Below, in pieces: positions 24,719-36,900 of a DNA stretch of 64,000 nt (position 1 is the first letter of the stretch; every line of letters begins with the position of its first letter). Below the pieces are notes generated by a model. The model was not told the DNA's origin. It made no database searches and saw nothing but the letters and a program-made list of their open reading frames with translations. The DNA comes from Protonemura montana. Its lineage: Eukaryota > Arthropoda > Insecta > Plecoptera > Nemouridae. The DNA is taken from positions 22,681,021-22,745,020 of the forward strand of contig OX387602.1 in assembly GCA_947568835.1 (NCBI GenBank), given 5' to 3'. The position numbers and the translations under genes were made by a program.

Positions 24719-26739
24719 CTATGAAGTGCATGATAGTCTGGTTTAGTATTTATGTGGTTACGTGGCTGTACTAAAGAGGAACAAATGAAATTGTGTTGGG
24801 AGAGAAAACTTGATTTTCCCTGAAATTAAAATTACTTATCTTGCTTAATTACACTTTTTTTTAATTACTTGTTTTAAAAGTTATGTAGCACATTAAAAAA
24901 TTCCAATGATATTGAAATAATTACTTGATGAGAAAATGTCATGCTAAAACTCTAGTGTTGAAAATTCCAATCAGGGACCCTCATGCAATAACTAATGGTG
25001 TCAATCCGTTTAGGAAGGTTTGAGAGAAGACCGTCACTTGAAAGGTCAATCAGATCAAAACAACCACATCCTATCCATCTCTCTCCCTCTTGATCATCCA
25101 GTCAGTTGTAATCTAGCAGCCAGGCTTAAAATCAAGCTTAAAATCCAGTGGTCTACTCAGACGTTAGGCGGCTAAGAAATGCCGCTTCCTTGTCTGTCAA
25201 AGGCTAATGGACCACACAGTGAAAAGTGTAATTGCAATGCCAGACGGAGCTGGCTCGTCGGCATTGAAAGGGAAAGTGAAGTTATAAGTGTACTTTTAGG
25301 TTAGAGGGCGACTGCCAATGTGCTACTGTACACTCTGCTAGACAAGAGTGGACATTGGATATGGAAGTAAAAATCACGTGTTTGACGACTCACCTCAAAA
25401 AGAAACTGGGCGCAGGACTTCCTTGGTGCTACGAGGACCACGAAGTACTGATTGGAAGCACGTAGGACACATCGACGTCGCCCAACAAGCACTGACGTCT
25501 ATTGACCCTCACGAATTGCGGTGTTGCCACAATGCCCCGCACATGAAGATTCGCCCAATTTGGTGCCGAGAATAAATGGAGAAATTTATGACAATCAAGT
25601 ACTATTTGCTCATTTATCGTTGAAATGCATCGACAGTTTACATTAAAAAGTTGACCTGACAGCTTTTTCTATGCTAGTGATAAATTGCATTATTGTTGGT
25701 GTTATGCAGTTATTGGTGTTATTGGATTAGCGCATGTCCTTAAATATCTCACTATTGGTCAGTGCCAGTCAGTGCTCACTGCGATGGCCAATGGGATCGG
25801 GCTCGTGACTCCCAAATTTGGGAATCCAGTGGAAATTTGACTACCCCAACCACTTTTCACGTGAAGTTTCGTATATATACTTTCGAATACGTTAGAATTT
25901 GGCAATTCAGAAGCACAACATTAATTTCCATTTTGGCAGCTCAAAAAGTCTCGGTGCATATGGTCGTTCTAGAGGGCCACCGGTTTGCTTCTCAATTGAT
26001 GTGGAGGTCGTTGTCTGCACGGCACCAGTCAGCAATATACACGAGAAGTCTGACAGATGGAAAAAGGCCGCGTATTTGGTCATTAATCGCAGCGAATATT
26101 TCGGCGTTTCTCGGTTGGATTCGGTTAGGGACCCCACAGTAGGGACACCGTCAAGGGTTAAGCTAAATATGATACGGAAGTACAATGATGAAGAGGATTG
26201 ATAAAAATGCTATTTCAAATTCAAATTTGTACGAAATGGATGTGGCAAGTTGCATTCACTTTTGAAGAAGCCCAATTGTTTATACCTTCATTCTATACTG
26301 AAATAATAATCTCTAGCGTATTAAACAGAAGGGTCGATTAAATACTAGAGGTCGATAGATTTGATGGCCGCTGCCAGATAGATACTTTATTTTGAGTTTG
26401 GTACACATCAGCAACAAGGAAATCTCCAATTCACTTGCATTTGATTTGATCAAATTGCTTTGCGATGTTCGATGACGCCAAAAAGTGCCGTTTCGCTGGT
26501 GTGACCAACGTTGGGGTGGCGGGTAGAAAATCAATGTTGTAACCTATTATGTCGCCCTCTATGCCAGAGACAATCTTACGAAATTTCAAACAAAGTCAGA
26601 GGAGAACCCAATATGGTACAAACAAGTAAACACTTTAATACATCGAGTTACAAATATCACATGCTATCAGAGGAACACAAACAACACAAACGTTATTTAA
26701 TGTGGTAACAAAAGGTTATTGGACTTGAAGGCGGCATCC
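24719..26739. other. Intergenic DNA between the two P4HA genes
   Basis: About 2 kb carrying the promoter side of the first paralogue and the 3' flank of the second. No family-level coding similarity was seen. The open frames near 25762-26201 overlap each other in different frames and show no splice support. An ATTAAA on the minus strand at 26696-26701 could be the poly(A) signal of the second paralogue. Confidence 0.6.
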
Positions 26740-29700
26740 TCAAGTTACGTTCTTCGAATCCTGGAAGAGTCCACATGGTCGGGTGAATTCCTGTTCTCGC
26801 TCGTGGAACCACTTGTTGGACACTGCAACAAACAAAAGATGATAGCAATGGAGCAACCACCAATGAATACGATGTCAATATAAATCTCGTCTTACCCCAC
26901 TTGGAGCCAGCGAGAACGGGGCACCCCGCATGCTTGGTCCGCAAGTCGCCGACGCCGTCTTTGTGCAGGTTAAACCAGACGACGGCGGCTCCTTTCTTCG
27001 GGAACAGCGACACCTTAAGCTCGGGGAAGGCGGTGGCGCCTCCCAGCTCGACTTTGTTCATCTGAAAGCGCATCAGACGTGGTGTCGGGGTATTTCCTAT
27101 GGTCCACTCATAATACAGTGGCGTAACAACTCACGTAGAATAGTACGGTGGCGATGCGGTTGCCTGATTTCAAGTGCTCCATCGCTTTGAGTTCATGGTC
27201 CTGAAAAAGTAAAGAGATTGTGTTCCCAAAAATTTTACGGATGTTTGGATGTTATAGCCTCCGAGATATTTAATTGTGAAACATCCCACTCTCAGAATTT
27301 GCACGGAATTTTTTGTGGAGAACCTGGAAAACAATTTAGCTAGAGGACAACCGATAACTGGATCGAAACAATACATCCCAGGCCGGATGCAAGGCGGAAG
27401 TACCCCCGCTCGTACTAAACATAACTAAATTCCGTATCGTGACATAGCAGGGAACGACAAGGCCTCCAAATGTGCATCCAACCCACTCTGGCGAAGTCGA
27501 AGTGTGGCTCGTAGTGTCCTCCGATACCGTAGTTTCCAACCTGAAGCTGTTCAGCGCTGACTAGCGACAACACACCCAGCATGTGTGCAGCGCGCCGCGA
27601 CACTGTGGCCACCGCAGGGTCCTCGGAGTCAGTGAGCCACGCGCTTCTGGCGATGCGGTAAGTATCCACCACGGCCGACGAGTCGTTCGTGGTGCTGATC
27701 ACCATGGCGCTTGCCAGGCTGCAGACACAGCACGACCATTCAATGTATCAGAACGTCAAAGTTTCCCATGCGTCCACGGCATGTCACAGGCGACCGAGAA
27801 CATACTTTGGCTGCGCCTTGGCGACGACGGAGTCGATTTCGGCGTCCGAGATGACGTCGTGGTAAAGCAGGACGCGCGGTGATAGGAACGCCTCTTCCTC
27901 TTTGAGACGCGCCAGACGCAGGAACCAGGAGCCGTGGTGTGCGTAGCGACAGCGCAGGGTCGACCGCGTCGCCTCGTCCAGCTGCAACAGCCAGCTCGTC
28001 GAGGTCAGCACTGAACGTCCAACGTCACTCAACGCCTCCCTTTGGGAAACTCACCAGCTTCTCGCCGCGGCACAACGCTTTGTAGACTTCCGTGTTGGGG
28101 TCGCGGTAGCGAACGGGCGGCGCTTCGGGTGGGGATTTTGACTGCTCCGACGCCACCGTCTGGTAGCCGGGGAGGTTTTTCAGCCCTATGTCATGGGCGG
28201 GGTCGAACGAAAGTGCCTGGTAGGTCAGTTTCAACGCGGTGATGGCGTCGCCTGACATAAACATGGGGAATTCAGCGTTACTTGCATGAAGACGTCAGTA
28301 GGTCTGAAACGCAGTAGTGGCATGGAAACAAGTCATTGGGGGTTGGCTATCCGCAATGTGTATTTCACGTTTGGTCAGCGACCAGCCAGCGCCAAGAGGA
28401 GACATGGCATCACTTGCCTGAGGCACCAGTGGACTGGGCTGAAACTAGTTTCGGCGAAGGCGATGCCCGTTTTGAAATATTATCTTGTACTGGGAGTTAA
28501 TCGTCGCTGTCTTTTATTTTTATGAACACTATAACCGTCTCAAAAATTGATGCTCAAACGGGGACAATTTGCACTTGCAATTTAAATAAGATTTCAACTA
28601 AATTGTCGCTGTCGTTCTTTTAATTTTTTGTTGATCTTGAACTCCTTTCAATTGCCTACTTGTTCGATGGTCCACATTCATTTTTTTCATCTCGCGTGGC
28701 GCCAAATACTTCCTTTAAGTTTTTACTGAAATTTCCGTCGTCCCATAGCAGATAAGCCTACCTACATTCATTGGAAGACACCTCCAATGGAAAAAAATCG
28801 CTGGTTCACGTATCACATTTTAACTTTTCAGTTTTGGAACGTTGTGATAGACCCACTTCCCAGACCAATGGGAAGAGCGTGGTGTGATGTATGATGATGC
28901 ACATACATATTTTCTGAAAGTCAGTGGCAAACGTCCCAATAGCCGACCAATGCTCACCTAGCTGGAATCTGCAGTACGCGATGAAACCCAAAATGTCAGC
29001 CTTCGACTGGCTGCAGTTGCCGTCGTGTCTGGACAGGGACTCTTCCATCCATGTCTCTGCCAGCTCGTAGTTTCCAGTAATGAAGATACTCTTGCCGAGG
29101 TCGTAGCAAGTGTCGGAAGAGAGTTCAGCGGCATATTGGACGCCGTTGAGTTCGCCGCGAGCCAGCGTCGCCGTCTCTAGCAGGTACGTGTCCTGCGCCA
29201 GACAAGACCAAGAATTGACGTGACAATAACAAAGATGATTGGGTACGACGGGGAACCCAAAAACTCTCCAGAGGAGGAGCAAGCACTCGCCTGCAGTCGC
29301 ATGAGCGAGGAGGCGGCGGCTGTCAGGTCGGCGTCGGTGGGCATGGCTAGGGCGTCGCGTCGTTGAGCCAATGTGGCCAGCAGGTTGGCGGCTGGTTCGA
29401 AGGACATCGCTTCCTCAGCTCGCTGCCATCCGGACGTCAGCCTCGCCACCAGACGGAACGCCGACACTGGGTTGGCAAAGGGACTCTCGCTGACACTGTT
29501 AATGATATCTGCAGAGGACTTACCCGCGTCACTGGAGTTGACGCCTTCTCCGTGTTCTTGAACCATTTTCCCCAGCAATCTGCAGGACAGACAGGCTTGT
29601 GTTATAACTTGACGGCTTCTTTATCCCCATGCTGTGCTTCTTAACAGTTGATGTGCTCACCGTTTCAGTGCACTGGTCTTCTCTTCGTGGACGTCGATGT

Positions 29701-29839
29701 ACTTTTCCAGCGTCTCGAGCAACACGGTCTCGGTGTCCAGCAACTTCTTGAGAACGCCTGGATTTGAGATCAGGTTGCCCTCGGCCATGACCAGACCCAG
29801 ACCCAGGCTCAGGGTAGCGAGCACGATCGTTTGAAACAT
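26740..29839 (-). CDS. P4HA: Prolyl 4-hydroxylase subunit alpha, paralogue 2
   Basis: Nine exons: 29661-29839, 29291-29579, 28958-29192, 28055-28251, 27806-27981, 27487-27718, 27135-27200, 26896-27061, 26740-26822. They give 540 residues. The start chosen (MFQTIVLATLSLGLGLVMAEG) gives a clean signal peptide; an in-frame ATG 12 codons upstream lies before a likely acceptor (CTCTCTGCAG) and was not used. Catalytic residues are H431 and D433 in YEPHFD, H502 in RTKHAGCP, and K512. Intron phases (2,0,1,0,2,0,0,1) match the neighbour exactly, so the pair arose by tandem duplication. The segment after the fifth intron is diverged: YKTGELE of the neighbour is replaced by STTNDSSAVV. Intron 2 begins with GC instead of GT. 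No C-terminal KDEL is present, as is normal for this subunit, which is held in the ER by PDI. Confidence 0.95.
28512..28604 (-). mobile_element. SINE-like element with T-arm-like hairpin, short copy
   Basis: Lies in intron 3 of the second P4HA gene. It is flanked by a perfect 9-bp duplication, GTCGCTGTC, at 28503-28511 and 28605-28613. It keeps the head (CTTATTTAAATTGCAA) and the 3' arm (TTTTTGAGACGGTTATAGTG). The middle is deleted, including the 5' arm and most of the T-arm hairpin. Confidence 0.78.
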
Positions 29840-31957
29840 ACCTGCTGAAGCGTGCTGCAGAGAGCAGACAATCAAACTACAAATAAATTGTCAATATAAC
29901 CATCAGTCTGCCATGTGATTGAACTCTGTCTTTAGCTATAGTAACTGGGGCTTATTTTTAGTACTTAGTATTGGAAACTCACATATATAAAGACAAAGTA
30001 GCTATTTGGCTATTTGGTAAAATAGCGGCTTTCCACTGTGCCATTTCCTCGTGGACTGTCTTGAGTAGTTACTAAATAATATATTGTAGGACACTGTACT
30101 TGAAAACAATACGTGTCAGCTATATCGTCTACCTACACGGAAATAATGGTAACAAGGTGATAAAAATAAAATATGTGGCTTTTCTGAAGAACTGGCAGCA
30201 TCTCGCCTAAAAATTTCCGTCGAGGTTTGTATGCAAATAGGTAAGACTTGAGCTCACCACAACGCTTGGCGGCCAGAGATGGCCGGCACCTCCCACCACA
30301 CTCTTCGCGAAATTGTCCAGATACTAAATTCTAGTATCTTTGGGCCAAAGGCTGTAAGGAGTCGAGCCCTCGAGCTCGAATCGGGATCGGTATGGCACTG
30401 CACGATCTGGAAGCTGTCGAAGACCAGTGGTATCCTCTCAAAGAGTTTTAGACGTTGCAGCCTCGAGCTTGAAGTCAGTCGTCCGAGTGTCATACCGTCC
30501 TACGTGTCTTTTGGTATACAATCTAAGCGATAGTGTAGGGTTCTAATTATCGACAAGCCAAGGCTAGGACACAATGGGGTTTGTAATTAAGGCTCGCATG
30601 GGAGTGTTGCCGAATTGATAAGCGCGATGTAGTGCCACCTTGTTAGCCCTTCTAAATTATGCTTGGCAGTTCTAGCAAAAGCTATTTAACTCGAGTCTCT
30701 AAAACTCCTTGTGTTATGAGAGCGATAACATGCAAGCCGCCTTACCAAGTAACCAACGAAATTTTCCTCCGCATTTCTTTTAGTACTATAATAAGTTTAA
30801 TTGAAAATAATCAATTCCTTGGAGATTATTATGAGTCAATGGATCCATGCAAAAATCAGTCAGATATGTTGATATCAGGTAACATGTCAGAAACAGATAG
30901 CAACAAGTGTTTTACTTATTCTACAAATTATTCGGAAAAATTGTCTTGCACAGTGAATTGTGTATTGCTGTGTAATTTTCTGGTTTGGTATTTGCAGAAA
31001 CCGCCGGAATTGACACTTTTCTTTTCTTCATTTCCTCTCCATTCAAGTGTTATAACTGAAATTTAGGCTGGTACTAATTCGAGGTCGAAATATCTCGCTT
31101 GGCAATGGAGAGGCCGTAACTTGCCGGGATTAAACTGAGCTTTGCCAACTTTTAATTTTAATAGAAATTTACCAGAAAAGGAATAGATTGTTTCTCACCA
31201 AATCCTTTGTCATGGATACATTACATTAATCAGTAGAATTATTCATCAACCTTTTATAAAATGAATATAATAAAACATACATAATATTTCATTACATATT
31301 TACAGTGTACATTACCACATTTTTAGCATTTGGCACAATTTTAGGTCACACCTAACACTGTTTCTCAGCAGCTTTTCATTAACAGCGAGTCAGAGAACTT
31401 TTGAGTACCTAGTTGGTAACAATTAAGTCAAAAGTTAAATTCTTAAATATAGTGGTGTTAACTCTAGCAACACTTAGATGTCATATTACTGTAGCAAAGT
31501 AATGCTAACCCACCACCAGATTGAAGCAACTTCGTCAGGAGCTATGGAGCTGGAGAATCCAGCATCTATTTGTTAGGAATCCCATGACAGCCACAGTATT
31601 GAGTAGGAAATAGTAAAAGCTTGTAAGAAGTCATTGGACAAATTGGCAAGATAGAATATAAATGTATTTATTTCCAATTGCATATCACAAGAACAGCTCT
31701 TCTGTACAACAGTTTAACAATTAATTTAATTGTAACATACCTATATATTTAAATTTATTTAAAAACCCCATTATATCCAATACAAGTCAACAAATTAGTA
31801 CTAAATTTCTAAATTGTAAAAAGGCAATAAGTCTTATTAAAAATATTCAGCATTTATAACCAAGATTATACCATATGCATTTATAGGTCCTTCAAAAACC
31901 ATAACCAAGATATAAACATATTTTCGCTGGTGTGAAAGTGCCAAGGTCAAGTTAGCG
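29840..31957. other. Intergenic DNA between P4HA paralogue 2 and the ISOC gene
   Basis: Mostly A/T-rich. A 135-codon plus-strand open frame at 30659-31066 has no recognisable domain and no supporting splice signals. The right end contains the ISOC 3' flank. Confidence 0.55.
31667..31672 (-). promoter_or_regulatory. Candidate poly(A) signal of ISOC gene
   Basis: AATAAA on the minus strand, about 285 bp beyond the stop codon at 31958, within A/T-rich DNA. Confidence 0.4.
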
Positions 31958-33132
31958 TCATATTTTGGAGAGTCCTGCTAGGCCTGTGTTAGGAGAGGTG
32001 GTCTTGATGAGTGGCCGAACATCCTTAAACTTGGGGTGCTCTTTGTCTCCAAGTAGCTTGAAGATGACTGCTTCAAAAGTTGTAATGAAACAGCCAATCT
32101 GCCGCATTCGCTGTTGGGTAAGACACTCAATGGCTAGAACGTTGGTTTTAGGAATGTTCGTTTCCAAATCCTTGATGACTGAATAGATTTTAAATGGCTA
32201 GTTTAAAAGGTAACAAGAGAAGTAACACTAAACACACAAATATGTTAATTTTGCAGCCTTGAGAATTTGGCTTACTAACCTGTAGAGCAAGGAGCCTATC
32301 CTCTTGGGATCTGGAGGTGCTTGCATCAGCTACAACGTGGACTTGTATTCCACGAGCCATAAGCTCTGCTGCCGTTTGCTCAACGCAAACATGGGTCTGG
32401 ACCAAAATAAAAAAAATGCATAGAGAAATGGATAAAAATAAACGGAGTTCCAGGACAAGCAAAGTGAGGAAAAAAGCTAATGATTATTTACCTCAATCCC
32501 AAACAAAACAACACATTCTAAGTGGCCATTGCATAGCGTTGATAAATGGGAAATTACACTTGGTACGACCATACTGAATTTTGTTTTAGGATAGATGCCA
32601 GCAGCGTGTTTTATGTCCAGCTCAGAAACCGTCTTGCCCAGCCCCTTCGGGTTCTGCTCGGTGACTATCAGCGGAACTTCTGCAATGCGGGAGAACTGTA
32701 CCTGGAGAGGATAGTATTACCAATGAGTATGACTGTTGTGTATCATTATATGCATGTATATTATTACTATTGATGGATCTAAGGATACCTCAGAATCAGT
32801 AATGAATAATAATAAATAAATAATAATAAAGTAATAACGATGAGTTCCTTACACCTCATCTTGGTGGAAATAACTAGTTCTATGTTCTATCTATGTTCAC
32901 ACTAGAACCTTGACTTGATTTAAAACTAGGAAATAGTTGTACAAATTGAAATTCAAAATAAAGAAACATCTATGAACATAGCAGTGTTTCCTCTTCTGCC
33001 TATGCTTACCAGTTTCTCAGCTACAGCAACAACCTCATCAAAATGAAGCATTGCAGGCCGAAACTTTTCCTGGATATCACACAAAAAGAACGCAGTTCTG
33101 CCTTCAGGCAGTGCTCCGAATTTGACCATCAT
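31958..33132 (-). CDS. ISOC2: Isochorismatase domain-containing protein, ISOC2-like
   Basis: Four exons, 33010-33132, 32492-32701, 32280-32396 and 31958-32110, all in phase 0, give 200 residues (human ISOC2 is 205). Family motifs appear in order: [15 protein letters not shown] near the N-terminus, [49 protein letters not shown] and [10 protein letters not shown]. The Asp of FLCDIQ and the Cys of THVC occupy the positions of the cysteine-hydrolase catalytic Asp and Cys. The substrate of animal ISOC proteins is unsettled. The last exon starts at CGAATGCGG after ACCCAACAG, because only this acceptor gives the conserved LLALQRMRQIG join. The exact start is uncertain: the frame is open upstream through a likely acceptor (CCCTCCGCAG), so an upstream non-coding exon is probable. 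Confidence 0.93.
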
Positions 33133-33934
33133 TTCCTGGAACACGACTGCGGAGGGAAAGGTACGCAAATCAGGCAATTTCAGCCTCACTGTTCTGGATG
33201 AGTTCTAATGCGCTTATCAGCTGAGGCGATGGGGCCATGTGGGCAGTGATAGGAGATAACCAGAGCCCTCGATGACGGAATTTCTTTACGATACGAGGTG
33301 GTATTTTCGAACGTAAACAAGACGATTACCCACGAGACGATGACAGCAGCAAGTGGGTGTGGCGAAATTTCTGTCAGACAGCAACAAAAAAAAAAAACTC
33401 TTCAAAAAAGGAAATCGTCAATCCACGCCAACTTCCAATTTCGTATTTAAGATAATTTTTCACAATATTCTGATTCGTTTCAGGCTAATTTTTGCCATTG
33501 GAGTTGGATTTTGAGTTAGATCACTGACCAAGTACAAAGTAAGCTTGACAAGTGCATCAGCTAAGCCGTGGAATCCTGTAAGCGTATCGCAGGAAGGATG
33601 CGAAGTATTTAAAAAAGTTTTTGAAATCTGATAAGTACTTTGCAATTTACAACATCCTCATCACAAAAATTACCTTTCCAAAGGTTTTTATCATTTGAAT
33701 CTTGTAAACTATGTCTGATTAAAACAAAATATATACTAATTTTATACTAGTATCGTTTTTGCCGCGGCGTGTTGCAGGATTTCAGGCTTATGCTAGGAAT
33801 CTAGTTTACAGCTTCTCATAAGTAGTTTGGTTTTGATAGACTGGCAACATTGCACTAGCTGGCGCGTGGAGCCATGGCGGTTAAAATAATTTTGATACTT
33901 GAATACAGGGTGTTTTTGTAGAATTTATAACAAA
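33133..33934. promoter_or_regulatory. Head-to-head intergenic region, possible shared promoter
   Basis: This roughly 800-bp gap separates the ISOC start codon (minus) from the GTPBP3 start codon (plus) and should hold both promoters and 5' untranslated DNA. No TATA box or initiator could be assigned with confidence. Confidence 0.5.
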
Positions 33935-36900
33935 ATGAGTTATTTTCGTGCGCTCCACACTTTTTCATCCATTTATGTTTTTCAACCTCGATTTAGGTGT
34001 TTAATTTCTAATATGTCTACCATTTATGCATTATCTTCAGGTAGGCATTTCTGGTTTTAAAGAGACCTACCTACAGGTTATGTTGTACAAAATGAATTAG
34101 AATACGGTGTTTTGGAGAATTTTTGTTAGTACAGTAATTCTTAGTCTACGAAATTGATTCGCTATTAGGTCAAGGCAAGTGTGGTGTTGCCGTGATAAGA
34201 GTGTCCGGCTCAGACGCTGCAATCGCTGTTCAAAGAATCGGAGATATGAAATCGTTGCCTCCTCCTCGACGAGCAATGCTGCGACGGTTTAAGGATCCAG
34301 AAAGTGGAGAGGAGTTAGATCGAGGCCTGCTTCTGTGGTTTCCAGGTAAGTTATAATTAAACATTATCTGTTCTTGGCAATAGAGCTAAAAACCATCACT
34401 TCATCTTAGAATTATTGTGTTTAATAACGCACTGTTTTGACAACCGGCCTTGTGGCACTGGTCTAATAGCTTCGGTGAATGAGTGGATGATGATGATGAT
34501 GATGAACCTAACCTTGCCGAGAAGGGAGGAGGGGAAACCTGGTGCCAGCACATAGCCTTTTCCTGTCTAAAAGTACCAAGGGCACCACCGGCTTAAGTCC
34601 CTTTCGAAGAACGATACAACGCGAACAACAGGATTTCTCCACAAATCCATGCTGTCGAGAGGTTGATAAGCAAGGCGAATGAAGTTGCTGAACTAACTTT
34701 CATCTCTCCAACCTCTCAACTGGTCAACAGAACAGGTCATGTATATGACAGCCACCCAGCCACTACCTGACTCAGTGCAGTGTTGCTTAACTTCAGTGTT
34801 CTCATGAGAACCGGTGTTTCCAACATGCCAAACCGTTCGGTACATTTTATCTTTGGAAGTTAAAATTATTCCCGGAGCCTATTGATTTTTAAATTAAACA
34901 TTTGGTATTTTCCTCCTAACAAAAGATGGTACTGTATTATTAGTATTAAATTTATTAGCATGTACTGACTGTAAAAGTAATTTACTTTCTGCGACAGGTC
35001 CTCGCAGCTTCAGTGGTGAAGACTCGTGCGAGTTTCAAGTCCATGGCGGGCCAGCAGTCATCGCTGCCATGCTCCGTGCTCTAGGCTCCCTTGATGGGTA
35101 CCGACCGGCTGACCCAGGTATGTGACGCCACACCAATGACAATGCAATCGCCCTTCTCAGCCTTTATTTAGCCACATGCTTTTAAAACAAGAATGAGGAT
35201 AACAATTTTGAGAGGTGTTCTAGGAAGCTTTGTTAGTTAATCATAAATCAAACAGCCAGAGAACTCGTAGCAGTCTTCGTAAGTAGGTGATCGCAATGCC
35301 TCGTCTGTGTTAAGCCGTGTCAGTGCCACCTGCAAGGTATTTCAAATTACATGGCAGTAAATCAGAAGCTTAAACATTCTTACATTTTTTCTCTCATTTG
35401 TTGCACTTAAAAATAGAAATCCAGAATGCATATCATAAAAGTTTTAAATTGAAAGGCAATTTTGAAAATTGCAATTTGTCGTCCGCTAGACAGAAGCAAA
35501 CAATTGTAAATTCAGTGGCGCAGGGTCCGAGCCAGGAGCCCCTAGACTAAAAATGTGGGAGTCCATTCCTTCTCCCCCACTTCTCCTCCCCTTCTCCCCT
35601 CCATCTATTTTTCCATTTTCTGGCATAAATTACTTGATGCTTTTACTTTACTTATTACTTTTCACGAACTTGTATTACTAAGTGCTGGACTTCCTGCCAT
35701 AGTGACGGTGCTGAGCAAATACAAAAGATCTTGCTCAGGGGTGGATAAATGAGTTAAAAGTGAGCAGCACACCTGGGATGATGATGATTGTTCGGTTCAA
35801 CAGCGCGTCAGCTGCTTGGCTTCTTGCAGAGAATAGGCCTCGCGTAAAGTGTAATGGCAGGGTAAAAGGTAAATTTAAAGAGGCCTTGACAGAGTTTGCC
35901 AAAATGAAGTAGCAGAAACAAGGTACCAGTTTGGATTGAGGATCAGGATTTTTGATCTTTATTTAAAACCAAATGATAAAGTGAGATCACATACTCTGTA
36001 CAATTTCAAGATACTTTTTTCAGCAGCCTGTATTTGTTGCACTAAGTGATTCCCGGCAACTTCCGGTTTTCCCATGCATTAGTTATGCCAATGTGTGAAT
36101 TGACTGACATTTTCTTAAACAAAGCAATGGAACAGAGCAGCCTTTGCTATCAGTACAGGTGGGTTTTGCCCCAAAATGGATGTGCCAAGCTACAGATGAG
36201 TCTTCTGAGCCTGGGGTGTTTGAAACATGTGCCTTACCGCTGCATCCATCTCCTCGAGGTGTTGTCCCAGGTAGAGCACGTTCTTGTGCATGCGCCTGGG
36301 CTCGTCTCCGTAAACCACGAGCCTGCGTAGCGAAGCACACTGCTCTTCAGTGCCATTGTTATAATCGCTCACCTGTCATACAATCTTCGAACAATCTTCA
36401 AAATTCTATAAAACATTTTTGACAGCTAGAACTAGATCAGTGTTGAGTAGGAACCAAGTAGGAACTTAACGGAAGTAACGCGTTCCTTGTAACGCGTTCT
36501 TTTTCGGGAACTTTCGCGGTAACGCGTTCTTTTTTCTTGGTAGTAACATAACGGAATAACCGTTCCTTTATACCAAGAACGTAAAACGACATTTACGTTC
36601 CCGTTAAAGTTCCTATTTTCGGCATTCTTGTGGGTATTTGGTATTTGGTATTTCACTTTTTAATCCTTTCGGGTATTTAAAAAAATAGATAAACTTGGCC
36701 ATAAGACATGTCACATGTCAAAGTAAGTCAACGCTGCATTGTTCTCGATATTCCAAAGACTGAGTTCCTCTTTCCGTCCATGCGTCATGCATTTTGCCAA
36801 AAAAAAACCAAGATCACTGCGCAGGTGTGAAGACTGGAGAAGCGATGAAGTGGGGTTCATCGTAAACAACCAATGAGCAATTATCATCATGAGGGAAGAG

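Noticed and set aside
29840..29875. Upstream in-frame ATG of P4HA paralogue 2
   Set aside because: It would place MIVCSLQH before the signal peptide and lies across a likely splice acceptor.
32111..32167. Longer 5' extension of the last ISOC exon
   Set aside because: It would insert about 19 residues into a conserved join; the acceptor at 32111 gives the family sequence directly.
33133..33189. Upstream in-frame start of the ISOC gene
   Set aside because: The upstream codons cross a likely acceptor (CCCTCCGCAG), and the family begins close to the chosen ATG.
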